Notes: generated by a model from the letters alone, not told the origin. A DNA stretch of 64,000 nucleotides from Vibrio sp. Isolate34 (GCF_022397915.1 NZ_JAKEUO010000002.1:62001-126000), one strand, 5' to 3'. Shown: positions 37,273 through 57,446, numbered from the stretch's first letter. Translations and numbers: made by a program.

Positions 37273-38199
37273 ATGGCTGATTTTAACTGGAAAGGTATCG
37301 ATCTTAACTTATTGATAGCTCTGCAAGCGTTATACAAAACGAACAGTGTAAGTAAAGCAGCTGAGCGCTGTTATGTCAGTCAGTCTGCAATGAGTCATAG
37401 CCTTCAACGACTTCGAAAGTTGTTTGATGACCCTCTGTTTGAGCGGGTAGGTAGCAAGATGGAAGCAACGGATAGAGCGATTGAATTATCCAGTACTGTC
37501 GATGCCTTGCTCAATACCATTCAATCTGAAGTACTACTCTCTAAATCATTTGATGCAACAACTTACAAAGGCAGTTGGAAGATTGGTCTTACCGATTATG
37601 CCGAGCAGATGTTTGCTCCAGTGTTGTTTGACCTCATTAAACAGTCCTCTCCTGATTCTCAAATTGCTTTGTTTAACGTAAATCGAGGTAACTATCAGCG
37701 AGTATTTGAAGATTCTAAGCTGGATATAGCGATTGGTAGCTTTGGTGAGGTGTCTAAGCTATACAGAACTAAGCATTTGTATACAGAAGAACACGTCTGC
37801 CTGCTCGACAATTCGGTTTTGTCGATCGAAGAGCCTATGTCTTTAGAGCAATTTGCATCTGTTGAACATGCTTTGGTCTCGCCTGCTGGTGTGATAAAAA
37901 CTGGAGTCGACAATCGTTTAGCTGAACTTGGCTTAAGTCGAAAAGTGGTTATTGCTTCGAGTAACTTTTTAACAGTAAAGCGCTTAATTCGTGGCAGAGA
38001 ACTGCTCTGTATAGTGCCTAAGCTGGTGGCTCGCAATGACATTGAGGGTGAAGAAGCACTGTTGGCTGTCAAGCCACCGATAGATGTACCGGATTTCGAC
38101 ATACAGCTTGTCTATAGGAAAGCGAAGCATTTAGATGATAAAAATAAGCTACTTAGAAGATTGATTACTGAGGCGGTGTCGTCTGTGATTGCTGAGTAA
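37273..38199 (+). CDS. LysR-family transcriptional regulator
   Basis: This 308-aa protein has an N-terminal winged helix (about 8-65: LNLLIALQALYKTNSVSKAAERCYVSQSAMSHSLQRLR) and a C-terminal substrate-binding-like effector domain. It is divergent from the chromate-transporter gene and probably controls it. The effector is unknown. Confidence 0.88.
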   Translation: MADFNWKGIDLNLLIALQALYKTNSVSKAAERCYVSQSAMSHSLQRLRKLFDDPLFERVGSKMEATDRAIELSSTVDALLNTIQSEVLLSKSFDATTYKGSWKIGLTDYAEQMFAPVLFDLIKQSSPDSQIALFNVNRGNYQRVFEDSKLDIAIGSFGEVSKLYRTKHLYTEEHVCLLDNSVLSIEEPMSLEQFASVEHALVSPAGVIKTGVDNRLAELGLSRKVVIASSNFLTVKRLIRGRELLCIVPKLVARNDIEGEEALLAVKPPIDVPDFDIQLVYRKAKHLDDKNKLLRRLITEAVSSVIAE

Positions 38200-38273
38200 T
38201 TTTTTGTATTGGGAGATAACCACACTTTTTCTAATTATTTAAGGAAAAATCAGGTTAATAATAAGAATCCGAC

Positions 38274-38432
38274 TATACTTAATTTACGACTCAAAGCAGT
38301 CGTAAAGAATAGGCTTTTTGATTTACCTAAGTAAAAAAATTGGTTATATCCTCATGATATAGCTTAAAAAACTACCAGGCTAAACGGACTTAGTTGGTCT
38401 TAAAGCGCTAGCTCCCCCTAGCGCTTTTTCTT
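38274..38432 (+). ncRNA. Candidate small RNA upstream of the LacI-type gene
   Basis: Between two convergent genes, a tatact -10-like hexamer (38274-38279) is followed by about 145 nt without an ORF. It holds stems tttacgac/gtcgtaaa (38283-38306), tatatc/gatata (about 38344-38361) and acca/tggt, and ends in an intrinsic terminator (aaagcgctag/ctagcgcttt, 38402-38427, then T-run). The -35 is weak. The same terminator could instead simply end the LysR transcript. It does not match any sRNA I recognise. Confidence 0.4.
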
Positions 38433-38433
38433 T

Positions 38434-39507
38434 TCATCTCGATTCAGGCAGAAGGGTTTGAATCCGTTGCAGCAGTCGCTCTATCTCTTGTTTCTCATAA
38501 TGAGCAGTCACTTTAGGTTGGCTGCTTTCTCTTGGGAGTAATGTAGTTTCAATATGGTGTTGTAGCAAAGCATCTTGTGAATTAGCGTTGAGCTTCTCTG
38601 CAAGTACCACTGCTTGTCGACCGATGGTAGTGAAGTCTTGCTTGATAGTGGTCAATGGTGGGTTAAAGTAAGCGCTGTCTTCGATGCCATCAAAACCGAC
38701 AACAGCGACCTTGTCAGGCACTGGGATTTGCAGTTCTTGCAGTGCGCGCAATGCTCCTAATGCCATCTGATCGCTTGCCACCAACACAGCATCAAATACA
38801 GCTTGCTTCGCGACAGCTTCGCGAACACCAAGGTAGCCACTTTCTGCTTGCCAGTTTCCTTGATGTTGATACGGCACTTTGCAATCGGCATCTGATAACA
38901 CTGCTAACCAACTCTGGTGACGAATCTGTGATGCACTGGATTCATTTGGACCTGTGATCAATAGGTAGTTAGTTCGCCCACTCGCTATCAGGTGTTGAGC
39001 TGCAAGTTTTGCTCCTTCAGCGTGATCACCGCAAACATAGTTCACTTGGCTGTTAGAAGGGACATCAATGAAGATAAGATTTAAGTGTTGGTACTGTTCG
39101 ACTAATAGCTCTGCATCGGCACTTTTTAAAGGCACATTCAGAATGATGCTGTCGACCTGTTGAGCCATTAATTCACGGATAGCTTCACGCGTGTTAGCGA
39201 GGTTGGGCTCTGACACAACAGAGAAAGCAATACCATAATTCATGTCATGAGCCTGCATTCGCACGCCATTGGCGATCATCGCTGCACCATGCAGTGCCAT
39301 ATCGAGAGTCACCAACCCAACGCTGGTGGACTTAGCTCGGCTGAGCATTTGCGCGCCCTTGTTTGGCACATACCCCAACTGTTTAATAGCCGCATTAACC
39401 TTGTGACGTGTTAATTCGGCGACGCTCTCTGAACCATTTGTTACTCGAGAAACGGTTTGGGTAGAGACACCCGCTAGCTTTGCGACATCTTTAAAGGTGA
39501 CACTCAT
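38434..39507 (-). CDS. LacI-family regulator of the alpha-galactoside genes
   Basis: This 357-aa repressor-type protein has an N-terminal LacI helix-turn-helix and hinge (FKDVAKLAGVSTQTVSRVTNG) and a periplasmic-binding-protein-like sugar domain (VAVVGFDGIEDSAYFNPPLTTIKQD). The start at 39507 puts the helix-turn-helix at the normal distance; ATGs four and eleven codons upstream are possible, and no start has a good ribosome site. It is divergent from an alpha-galactosidase gene, and the gap between them holds two matching operator-like palindromes. Confidence 0.88.
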   Translation of the reverse strand: MSVTFKDVAKLAGVSTQTVSRVTNGSESVAELTRHKVNAAIKQLGYVPNKGAQMLSRAKSTSVGLVTLDMALHGAAMIANGVRMQAHDMNYGIAFSVVSEPNLANTREAIRELMAQQVDSIILNVPLKSADAELLVEQYQHLNLIFIDVPSNSQVNYVCGDHAEGAKLAAQHLIASGRTNYLLITGPNESSASQIRHQSWLAVLSDADCKVPYQHQGNWQAESGYLGVREAVAKQAVFDAVLVASDQMALGALRALQELQIPVPDKVAVVGFDGIEDSAYFNPPLTTIKQDFTTIGRQAVVLAEKLNANSQDALLQHHIETTLLPRESSQPKVTAHYEKQEIERLLQRIQTLLPESR

Positions 39508-39607
39508 TATTCTGCTCATCAGACTTTGACAATGAAACAAGCCTAACCAATCTTGATGAAATAAACCTTGTACACCTTCAAATAAATGTCATTTGAAACA
39601 CTATTTA

Positions 39608-39621
39608 TGTTTCCGAAAACA
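39608..39621. promoter_or_regulatory. Operator-like palindrome 1 of the alpha-galactosidase region
   Basis: tgtttccgaaaaca is a near-perfect palindrome centred on CG, the general form of LacI-family operators. It matches the second site in 13 of 14 bases and lies exactly 120 bp before it. Confidence 0.65.
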
Positions 39622-39727
39622 GTCGATCTTGTGCAAATTTTGAAAAGGAATAACTGCTTTTAGATCACGTTATTTATTCGAATTAGTATTAATTATAGTC
39701 TCTAGGTTCACTATTAATCTCAAATTA

Positions 39728-39741
39728 TGTTTACGAAAACA
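39728..39741. promoter_or_regulatory. Operator-like palindrome 2 of the alpha-galactosidase region
   Basis: tgtttacgaaaaca lies directly before the alpha-galactosidase start. Occupancy here would block transcription, and pairing with the site 120 bp upstream could form a loop. Confidence 0.65.
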
Positions 39742-39755
39742 ATATGAGATTGGCT

Positions 39756-41879
39756 ATGAGCGAGTTTATTCATCTAACAAGTAAAAACCACAGTTTGATC
39801 ATTAAATCAGGGCGTGTTCCAGAGATCCTGCACTGGGGAGCGAAGATCGCCAGTATTGATGAAGATCTGCTGTTATCAACTGAGAGACCGATTTCTCAAG
39901 CGCGCCTTGATGTCGATGTGCCGCTTTCACTTTGTCCTGAACTGGGCAGCGGCCACTTTAACGCGCCGGGAGTTGAAGGGCATCGTGATGGCTTGGATTG
40001 GGCGCCTGTATTCAATACCACACGTGTTGAAGCTGATACTACAGACGGTGAAGCTAACGTTCAGCAAGCGACATTTGTTCTTGAAGACACCGTAGCCAAG
40101 CTTGAACTGACCGTCGAAATTAAGCTTGATTACCAATCTGATGTGGTTCAAAAACGTGTCACGATTACCAATAAAGGCGACAGTAAATACTACCTCAACA
40201 AATTGTCCTCAACACTGCCACTTCCGAATCATGCTAATGAGCTGATGACGTTCCATGGTCGTTGGTGTCATGAGTTCCAAACACAGCGTCAGCGCTTTGA
40301 GCACGGTGGTTTCATGCAAGAGAACCGCCGCGGTCGAACCTCTCATGAAAACTTTCCGGGTATGTTTGCGGGCACTCAAGGATTCTCAGAGCAACAAGGT
40401 TTGGTGTGGGGCTTCCATTTAGGTTGGAGTGGCAACCACCAAATGCGTGCTGATGTTCGTAGTGACGGTCGTCGTTTTGTGCAAGCTGGCGAGTTATTGC
40501 TGGCGGGCGAATCCATTCTTGAACCTCAAGCCAGCTATCAAACACCTTGGCTATTTGGCTGTTACAGCAATTCAGGGCTGAATGGTATCGCTCAGCGTTT
40601 TCAGCAATTTGTTCGCGATAACATCATCAACTTTCCAACCGATAAGCTACGTCCTGTTCACCTAAACACTTGGGAAGGGATCTACTTCGATCATAAACCT
40701 GAGTACATCATGCAGATGGCGACTGAAGCCGGTGTGATGGGCGTTGAGCGTTTCATTATTGATGATGGTTGGTTCGTTGGGCGTGACGGCGAACGTGCAG
40801 CGTTAGGCGACTGGTATCTCGATGAAGCGAAATACCCAAATGGTTTAGAGCCTGTTATTGACCATGTGAACCAGCAAGACATGGAGTTTGGCCTTTGGGT
40901 TGAGCCTGAAATGGTGAGCCAAGATTCAAATCTATACCGCAACCACCCTGATTGGGTACTTGGTTTGCAAGGTTATCATCAGCCTTCAGGTCGTTGGCAG
41001 TATGTTTTAGACCTGCAAAACTCAGAGTGCTTTGATTACCTGTTCTCACGTTTAGATGATCTGCTCACTCGCTACCACATCACCTATCTCAAGTGGGACA
41101 TGAACCGCGAATTGGTTCAACCTGGACATAACGGTAAAGCGGCAGTACACGGTCAAACTCAGGCTTTGTATCGCTTAGTTGATCAACTTAACGAGGCACA
41201 CCCAGAGGTTGAGATTGAATCTTGCTCGTCTGGTGGCGGCCGTATCGATTTTGAAATCCTTAAGCGCACACATCGTTTTTGGGCATCGGACTGTAATGAT
41301 GCGCTTGAGCGTCAAGCGATTCAAAAAGGCATGAGTTACTTCTTCCCACCAGAAGTGATGGGGGCACACATTGGCCCAGCTGAGTGCCACTCAACGAATC
41401 GTCGTCATAGTATCAATATGCGCGGTGTAACGGCATTAATGGGACACATGGGCGTTGAGCTAGACCCAGTAAAAGAGTCGCAACAAGAGAAGAAAGCCTT
41501 CTCTCACTACATCGCTCTGCATAAACAGTTCCGCCATATTCTGCACTCTGGTCGCAGTTTCCGTATGGATCCTGCGGATAAGAATCAGAACATTTATGGT
41601 GTGCAAAATGATGACGAGATGTTGATTACGGTGTGCCAATTAGCCATGCCAGATCATGCGCTTCCGTCACCCCTTCGAATCAGCTGCGTCCAGGACAATG
41701 CCCAATACCAAGTGAAGCTGGTGGAGATGCCACAAACCAGCTTCCAACTGATGAAGCAACGCCCTCAATGGTTGGATAAAACACTGACGTTAAGCGGTGA
41801 CAACCTCAAAGAAATTGGATTGACCTTACCTATTTTAGACCCGGAGTCAGCCTTAATTGTGCATCTAAAAAAGATGTGA
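39756..41879 (+). CDS. GH36 alpha-galactosidase
   Basis: This protein of about 707 aa is a retaining alpha-galactosidase that releases terminal alpha-galactose from melibiose or raffinose-type sugars. The catalytic nucleophile Asp is in LKWDMNREL (about residue 448) and the acid/base Asp in RFWASDCNDALERQ (about 512). GDWYLDEAKYPNGL, FGLWVEPEMV and ESCSSGGGRID are family signatures. No signal peptide is seen, so the enzyme is cytosolic. An ATG at 39744 would add four residues but overlaps the operator region. It is followed by a sugar symporter. Confidence 0.92.
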   Translation: MSEFIHLTSKNHSLIIKSGRVPEILHWGAKIASIDEDLLLSTERPISQARLDVDVPLSLCPELGSGHFNAPGVEGHRDGLDWAPVFNTTRVEADTTDGEANVQQATFVLEDTVAKLELTVEIKLDYQSDVVQKRVTITNKGDSKYYLNKLSSTLPLPNHANELMTFHGRWCHEFQTQRQRFEHGGFMQENRRGRTSHENFPGMFAGTQGFSEQQGLVWGFHLGWSGNHQMRADVRSDGRRFVQAGELLLAGESILEPQASYQTPWLFGCYSNSGLNGIAQRFQQFVRDNIINFPTDKLRPVHLNTWEGIYFDHKPEYIMQMATEAGVMGVERFIIDDGWFVGRDGERAALGDWYLDEAKYPNGLEPVIDHVNQQDMEFGLWVEPEMVSQDSNLYRNHPDWVLGLQGYHQPSGRWQYVLDLQNSECFDYLFSRLDDLLTRYHITYLKWDMNRELVQPGHNGKAAVHGQTQALYRLVDQLNEAHPEVEIESCSSGGGRIDFEILKRTHRFWASDCNDALERQAIQKGMSYFFPPEVMGAHIGPAECHSTNRRHSINMRGVTALMGHMGVELDPVKESQQEKKAFSHYIALHKQFRHILHSGRSFRMDPADKNQNIYGVQNDDEMLITVCQLAMPDHALPSPLRISCVQDNAQYQVKLVEMPQTSFQLMKQRPQWLDKTLTLSGDNLKEIGLTLPILDPESALIVHLKKM

Positions 41880-41933
41880 ATTTCTGACTCTGAGTACCCC
41901 TACAAATAAAAATCTAAATATAAAAATTATAAT

Positions 41934-41955
41934 CGGCAGCGAGGTAGTGCTGCCG
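41934..41955. other. Intercistronic hairpin before the symporter
   Basis: A perfect 7-bp inverted repeat cggcagc/gctgccg with an 8-nt loop lies between the alpha-galactosidase and the symporter genes, without a T-run. It may set relative expression of the pair. Confidence 0.4.
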
Positions 41956-41981
41956 CAATAACTAAACGAAAGGAAAACAAA

Positions 41982-43679
41982 ATGTCTATTACAGTTCTGC
42001 TGTCATTTTTGTTGTTTACTGGTTTTGTTGTCGCGTATACCTACAACAAAGTTAAGAACGATAAAAACACCTCACAAGATGGATTCTTTCTTGGCGGAAG
42101 AAGCCTGACCGGTGGTCTGATCGCCAGTTCACTGATCTTAACCAACCTAAGCGCAACCAGCTTTGTGGGCATGAGTGCCCAATCTTACACGCATAATATG
42201 AGTGTGATGGGATGGGAAGTCGCATCGGGTGTCACGCTTGTCATCATCGCATTAATGCTTGTTCCTCGCTATTTGAAGCAAGGCATTACCACCATTCCAG
42301 ATTTCTTGGAAAGCCGCTACGACATGTCTGTGAAGAAGTTTGTAACACTGCTTTTCTTGTGCCAGTACGTTATCAATATTTTGCCAACCACACTTTACGC
42401 TGGTGCCGTTGTTCTAGGCGAAATCTTCGATGTTCAAGCTTTACTGAATATCTCTGAATTTAGCTCAATAGCGCTAATTTCGGCGACAATCGGATTACTT
42501 GGCTTCTTTTACGCCATTTATGGCGGTCTTAAAGCCGTGGTAATTGCCGATACCATCAATGGTATTGGTCTGATTGTCGGTGGCATGATGATTCCAGTAT
42601 TTGGTTTGATGGTGCTGGGTGAGGGCAGCTTTGGTGCGGGTCTAGACATTCTGCTGTATGCGGCGCCAGAGAAGCTTCAATCTGTCGGCACAGAAAGCGA
42701 TCCACTGCCGTTCTCGACATTGTTCACAGGTCTACTATTGGTGAACTTGTATTACTGGGGTACTGACCAATCGATCATCCAGCGTGCATTGGGTGCTAAG
42801 AACCTAAAAGAAGGCCAGAAAGGGGTCATCCTTGCGGGTGCAATTAAGGTTATCTCTCCGCTGTTCCTGATCATTCCAGGTATTATTGCATTCCACATGT
42901 TTGGTGCTGATGCGGGCAACCCAGATACCATGTATACCCGTTTAGTTAACGAAGTATTGCCTAAACCGTTAGTGGGCTTCTTCGTTGCCGTGATGTTTGG
43001 TGCGATTCTGAGTACCTTCAACGGTGTGTTGAACAGCTCTACTACCTTGTTTGCATTGAACGTGTATAAGCCGCTGTTTGGTCAAGGTAAAACGGATGAA
43101 GAGTTGGTCGGTAAAGGACGTATCTTTGGTGTTGTGATTGCGATTATCTCGGTATGTATCGCTCCTTTCATCATGTACGCACCTGAAGGTCTGTTCCAGT
43201 ACCTACAAATGGTGGCTGGTTTCTTTAGTGTGCCAATCTTTACCATCGTATTTGTTGGTTACATCTCTAAACGTGTGCCTGCTCTAGCAGCAAAAGTGGC
43301 GCTGGTGGTGTTCGTAAGTTCTTATGCGGCGATGCAGCTAATCTTCAAAACACCGATTCACTTCCTACACCAATTGGCGATTCTGTTCGTGGTATGTACC
43401 ACGCTGATGTTCATCATTGGTCACTTTATGCCTCGCGAATCTGAGTACGAGATGCCAGTAAACGAAAATATCGATGTGACGCCGTGGGAGTTCCGCTTCG
43501 AGGCTTCAGCGATTATTCTTTACATGGTGCTTGGCGCTTACGTTATGTTCTCTGATGTTGGTTTTGTATCGGACGATCCAACCATCATGCAAGTTTATGG
43601 CGTGTGTGGCATTGTTATGTTGCTTGGTATTTTTGGACGACTAGCAAAACGAAAGAAGGGCGTTGAAGCGACGGCTTGA
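41982..43679 (+). CDS. Sodium:solute symporter (SSS family, YidK/SGLT-like)
   Basis: This 565-aa inner-membrane protein has about 14 membrane segments and the SSS signatures GFFLGGRSLTGG near the start, YAIYGGLKAVVIADTINGIGL, and NLYYWGTDQSIIQRALGAKN, the last shared with Vibrio SGLT. It looks closer to E. coli YidK than to V. parahaemolyticus SGLT. Given the alpha-galactosidase 100 bp upstream, a galactoside such as melibiose is the likely cargo; this is inference. An aaaggaaaa ribosome site precedes the ATG. Confidence 0.88.
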   Translation: MSITVLLSFLLFTGFVVAYTYNKVKNDKNTSQDGFFLGGRSLTGGLIASSLILTNLSATSFVGMSAQSYTHNMSVMGWEVASGVTLVIIALMLVPRYLKQGITTIPDFLESRYDMSVKKFVTLLFLCQYVINILPTTLYAGAVVLGEIFDVQALLNISEFSSIALISATIGLLGFFYAIYGGLKAVVIADTINGIGLIVGGMMIPVFGLMVLGEGSFGAGLDILLYAAPEKLQSVGTESDPLPFSTLFTGLLLVNLYYWGTDQSIIQRALGAKNLKEGQKGVILAGAIKVISPLFLIIPGIIAFHMFGADAGNPDTMYTRLVNEVLPKPLVGFFVAVMFGAILSTFNGVLNSSTTLFALNVYKPLFGQGKTDEELVGKGRIFGVVIAIISVCIAPFIMYAPEGLFQYLQMVAGFFSVPIFTIVFVGYISKRVPALAAKVALVVFVSSYAAMQLIFKTPIHFLHQLAILFVVCTTLMFIIGHFMPRESEYEMPVNENIDVTPWEFRFEASAIILYMVLGAYVMFSDVGFVSDDPTIMQVYGVCGIVMLLGIFGRLAKRKKGVEATA

Positions 43680-43737
43680 TGCTCTAGGATAACTTGTTAA
43701 CTATCTGATTATTTGGTAATTAATAGTTGGTTAAGTA

Positions 43738-43766
43738 AAAAGATCATCATAGGCCAAATACTTTAG
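43738..43766 (+). repeat. aggccaaatact element, copy 1
   Basis: The segment aaaagatcatcat-aggccaaatact lies between the symporter stop and its terminator. It shares the 12-nt core and flanking aaaagatcat with copies near 44477, 46102 and 62582, all in the same orientation. Confidence 0.75.
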
Positions 43767-43777
43767 AGCGAACAATA

Positions 43778-43812
43778 AAAAGCCGCACCATCACAATGAT
43801 GGTGCGGCTTTT
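43778..43812. terminator. Bidirectional terminator after the symporter
   Basis: A 16-bp perfect stem (aaaagccgcaccatca and its complement) has a 3-nt loop and serves convergent genes. Confidence 0.92.
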
Positions 43813-43871
43813 CTAGTTTTTGGAAATGGTCATGTTTAATCATAGCCATTAACCAAGAATTGGACTCTTGA

Positions 43872-44174
43872 TTACGCTAGGTCGTCTTTACCTTCGATAA
43901 GCGCATGGTGGCTAACTGAACCTGCAGTGCGTGCTGCTAGGTGTGGAACGTAACCAGGATCGTTCATGAAATCTACCGCAGCTTGCTTTGATGGCCACTC
44001 GATGATGATGCGAAGTGCAGGCTGTTGTGCGTCGCCTTCAAGGCGTTCGTGGCTAGAAGTACGCGCTAGGTATTTACCGCCGTATTGAGCAACCAGTTTG
44101 TTTGCAGGGCCAATGTAATCGGCAACCCATGCGTCTGTAGTTGGTGTTACTTCTAGTACTGAATAGTAAGACAT
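43872..44174 (-). CDS. DUF1330 family protein
   Basis: This 100-aa protein of the ferredoxin-like alpha/beta-barrel (DUF1330) type shows MSYYSVLEVTPTTDAWVADYIGPANKLVAQYGGKYLAR and RIIIEWPSKQAAVDFMNDPGY. The start at 44174 has ggagaac upstream; five more codons upstream are possible but not supported. No function is established. It has its own promoter region and is not obviously part of the sugar pathway. Confidence 0.85.
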   Translation of the reverse strand: MSYYSVLEVTPTTDAWVADYIGPANKLVAQYGGKYLARTSSHERLEGDAQQPALRIIIEWPSKQAAVDFMNDPGYVPHLAARTAGSVSHHALIEGKDDLA

Positions 44175-44556
44175 AATGATGTTCTCCACGTTGTGCGCTC
44201 TGAATGAGTCTGTGCACTTTAGTTATTGGTCGTTTTAGTAACTGTCTTGCTAACGTCTTGGCTAGCGGACGAAATAATAGTAGTTCGAGTGACCCTGTTT
44301 GATAATCCCTACGATTGAATAATCTTTATATAGAAAATGTTGATAATGCTTTCTCCAGGTACACTTTCTATATTGGATTGAAGGTAATGAAGAGTAGAGG
44401 TGTGATTAGAAATCAGAGGGGGTTGAACGAGTAGGGTATGGAGGCCGTACAGCTAATAAACGGGAAGGAACATCATAGGCCAAATACTATGAAAGGCAGC
44501 CCAGTTGCGATAACTGAGATGCCTAACGTGTTGTGTAGATAATTGTTTTTATTAGA
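44175..44556. other. Intergenic region with one repeat copy
   Basis: No ORF with a ribosome site was found in these 382 bp. The left part must hold the promoter of the DUF1330 gene. The right part carries copy 2 of the aggccaaatact element. A loose inverted repeat (atagaaaat...cactttctat, about 44331-44374) is also present. Confidence 0.6.
44468..44494 (+). repeat. aggccaaatact element, copy 2
   Basis: aacatcataggccaaatact is followed by atgaaagg. The core sits inside a short inverted repeat tcata/tatga. Confidence 0.75.
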
Positions 44557-45897
44557 TTATAAAGAGAAGCGAGTCCAGTTTTTTGCTCGCCAGCGACGAA
44601 CCATGATTAACCCGCGGAACCATTCATCCATCGCGATCGCCATCCAAGCACCAAATACGCCATAACCCCAATGCACACCAAGTAGATAGCTCATCGCGAC
44701 GCCAATGCCCCACATGCTAACAATGCCCATTTTTACAGGGAACTTGATGTCGCCAGCGGCTTTCAAACAAGAGATGAAGATCAGGTTAAACACACGGCCT
44801 GCTTCTAAAATAATAGAGCCAGCAATCAGAGAGGCCGTTAGCGCGAGAATCTCAGGGTCTTGTGTGAACACATCCAATATCTCGAAACGGAACAGGTAGA
44901 TCACGCAGGTTATGGTAGTCGAGGCGATAAAGCCAACCACAAAATAACGTTGCACACGGTTGGCGATTTCATCAATCCAACCTTTGCCGATGTAGTAACC
45001 GGTTTGAATTTGGCTTCCCTGACCAATTGCCAGTGCGAACGCAAAAGAGAGGCGAGCGATGTTTTGTGCATAGGTGAATGCTGCCAACGAAGCCGTGCCC
45101 ATTTGCACGACAAAGAACATGATGGTGATCTGCGCCATGTTGTAAGACAGCACTTCTCCGGCGTTCATCGAGCCAATCTTAATGATCTTCTGGTAGATGG
45201 CTTTAGGTACCGATTTAAACTGTTTCAGTGGTAGGTCAATGCCTTTACTTCTCACAACACCAATCAAGATAAACATCCCGATTACTTGGCTAATAACGGT
45301 CGCAATCGCTACGCCTTGCACGCCGTAAACCGGCAGGCCAAAAGGTTGGTAGAGTGCACAGTAGTTGCCGAACACGTTAATTACACCCGCAATCATATTG
45401 ATGACCATGGGTGATTTTGAATAGCCATGACTGCGCAGGATAGTCGTGAGCACTACACCTATCGTGACGTTAAAGGTCAGTGCACCACTGATGAACAAGT
45501 ACTCTTGAGCGTACTGCTCGACTTGAGGTTCAAGTTGGTAGAGTGGGATAAAGTATTCAGCGCCCAGCACAGCAAAAATACTCAGCAATACACCAGTAAC
45601 AATTGCCAATATGATACTAGCAACGCCGACTTGCGCACTCTCTTGCTCGCGAGAGGCGCCGTTATATTGTGCGATTAGAATGCCAGTACCACTGCTGACC
45701 ATGGTCGATACGATGATTAGGAAAAAGGATATCTGAGAGATAACACCAACGGCAGACACGGCTTTGTCTGAGTATCCCGATAACATGAATACATCACTGG
45801 TGTTGAGTGCCGTTCTTAAAAGAACTTCGATAAAAATTGGCCAGGTGAGCGCAACGATTCCCATACGTTTGTTTAGGGTGGAATCAGCATTAGGCAT
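44557..45897 (-). CDS. MATE-family efflux transporter
   Basis: This 446-aa inner-membrane protein has about 12 membrane segments in two homologous halves, with MATE motifs such as ALTWPIFIEVLLRTALNTSDVFM at the N-terminus, GVQGVAIATVISQ and ASLAAFTYAQNIARLS. Members export drugs or metabolites using sodium or protons. It is a single gene unrelated by sequence to its sugar-metabolism neighbours. The substrate is unknown. Confidence 0.88.
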   Translation of the reverse strand: MPNADSTLNKRMGIVALTWPIFIEVLLRTALNTSDVFMLSGYSDKAVSAVGVISQISFFLIIVSTMVSSGTGILIAQYNGASREQESAQVGVASIILAIVTGVLLSIFAVLGAEYFIPLYQLEPQVEQYAQEYLFISGALTFNVTIGVVLTTILRSHGYSKSPMVINMIAGVINVFGNYCALYQPFGLPVYGVQGVAIATVISQVIGMFILIGVVRSKGIDLPLKQFKSVPKAIYQKIIKIGSMNAGEVLSYNMAQITIMFFVVQMGTASLAAFTYAQNIARLSFAFALAIGQGSQIQTGYYIGKGWIDEIANRVQRYFVVGFIASTTITCVIYLFRFEILDVFTQDPEILALTASLIAGSIILEAGRVFNLIFISCLKAAGDIKFPVKMGIVSMWGIGVAMSYLLGVHWGYGVFGAWMAIAMDEWFRGLIMVRRWRAKNWTRFSL

Positions 45898-46150
45898 TTA
45901 GGTTTTCTCAAAAAAAGGGGTAGGCGACACTATAGTTTAGCGATTATTTAGTAAACGACTATCAAATTAATGTCCGGATAGCTATTAAGGGTAAAGAAAA
46001 TACCAATAAGGTCGTTAGAGCCAAAAACTAAGTGGGGTACATGAAACTTTTTGAATCGTTTCATGGGTTGCGTTTGGCTAGTTAAGCAAAAGGATCATAG
46101 TAGGCCAAATACTATGATAGCCTGTTTTTCGCTTATGTTGCTTCAGATAT
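45898..46150. other. Intergenic region upstream of the MATE gene
   Basis: No ORF was found. The region carries the MATE promoter, copy 3 of the aggccaaatact element (46090-46119) and, at its right edge, the terminator of ygjK. An inverted pair gaaacttttt/tttcat is too short to interpret. Confidence 0.5.
46090..46119 (+). repeat. aggccaaatact element, copy 3
   Basis: This is the most symmetrical copy. The core is enclosed by a perfect 7-bp inverted repeat atcatag/ctatgat, giving a potential small hairpin. It is preceded by gttaagcaaaagg, related to the sequence before copy 1. Confidence 0.8.
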
Positions 46151-46181
46151 AAAAAAGGCACTCAGCGAGAAACTGAGTGCC
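46151..46181 (-). terminator. Intrinsic terminator of ygjK
   Basis: Read on the minus strand, a 9-bp stem ggcactcag/ctgagtgcc with a 7-nt loop is followed by six T residues. Confidence 0.9.
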
Positions 46182-46244
46182 AAAGTCTGAAATTTATGAG
46201 GTTAGATTTTCATTGGATTTCAGAAGACAGGTATAGGTTTTTAC

Positions 46245-48638
<2,394 letters not shown>

Positions 48639-48641
48639 TTA

Positions 48642-49995
<1,354 letters not shown>

Positions 49996-50024
49996 AAAAA
50001 GGCACTCACCAAATGGAGAGTGCC
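49996..50024 (-). terminator. Terminator of ygjI
   Basis: A 7-bp stem ggcactc/gagtgcc is followed on the minus strand by a run of T. Its arm sequence is close to that of the ygjK terminator. Confidence 0.8.
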
Positions 50025-50054
50025 TTAGATTGTTAATGAGAGTATCAAGCCAAA

Positions 50055-52012
<1,958 letters not shown>

Positions 52013-52036
52013 AAAAGCGCCAATGAAGGCGCTTTT
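52013..52036. terminator. Terminator of the ebgA-ebgC-permease unit
   Basis: A 9-bp stem aaaagcgcc/ggcgctttt with a 6-nt loop lies 22 bp beyond the permease stop. It is symmetrical and can act on both strands. Confidence 0.88.
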
Positions 52037-52058
52037 AATTAGATGTGAAGGTTTTGGA

Positions 52059-53507
<1,449 letters not shown>

Positions 53508-53623
53508 TTATAGTCGTTATTTCTCTGTGCTTCTTTGTAGGGAAGAAGTATAGAGGGTTTGTTCAGTCTATTTGAGCCTTGAACGGCAAGGCTCAAACGC
53601 ACTGTGAATTAATAGGGTTTTAC

Positions 53624-57319
<3,696 letters not shown>

Positions 57320-57446
57320 TTAACTCCATCACGTTTTTTGTGGGCTTTTTACAGTGCTGTGTGATCCACTTAAAAGAATGCTATTTGGTGTTTTATACAG
57401 CAGATTGGAAGAGACGATATGTGATTGGAGAGGGAGATAACAGGTA

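Noticed and set aside
41982..43679. The symporter as the direct orthologue of V. parahaemolyticus SGLT
   Set aside because: The overall sequence reads closer to E. coli YidK, with only local motifs shared with SGLT.
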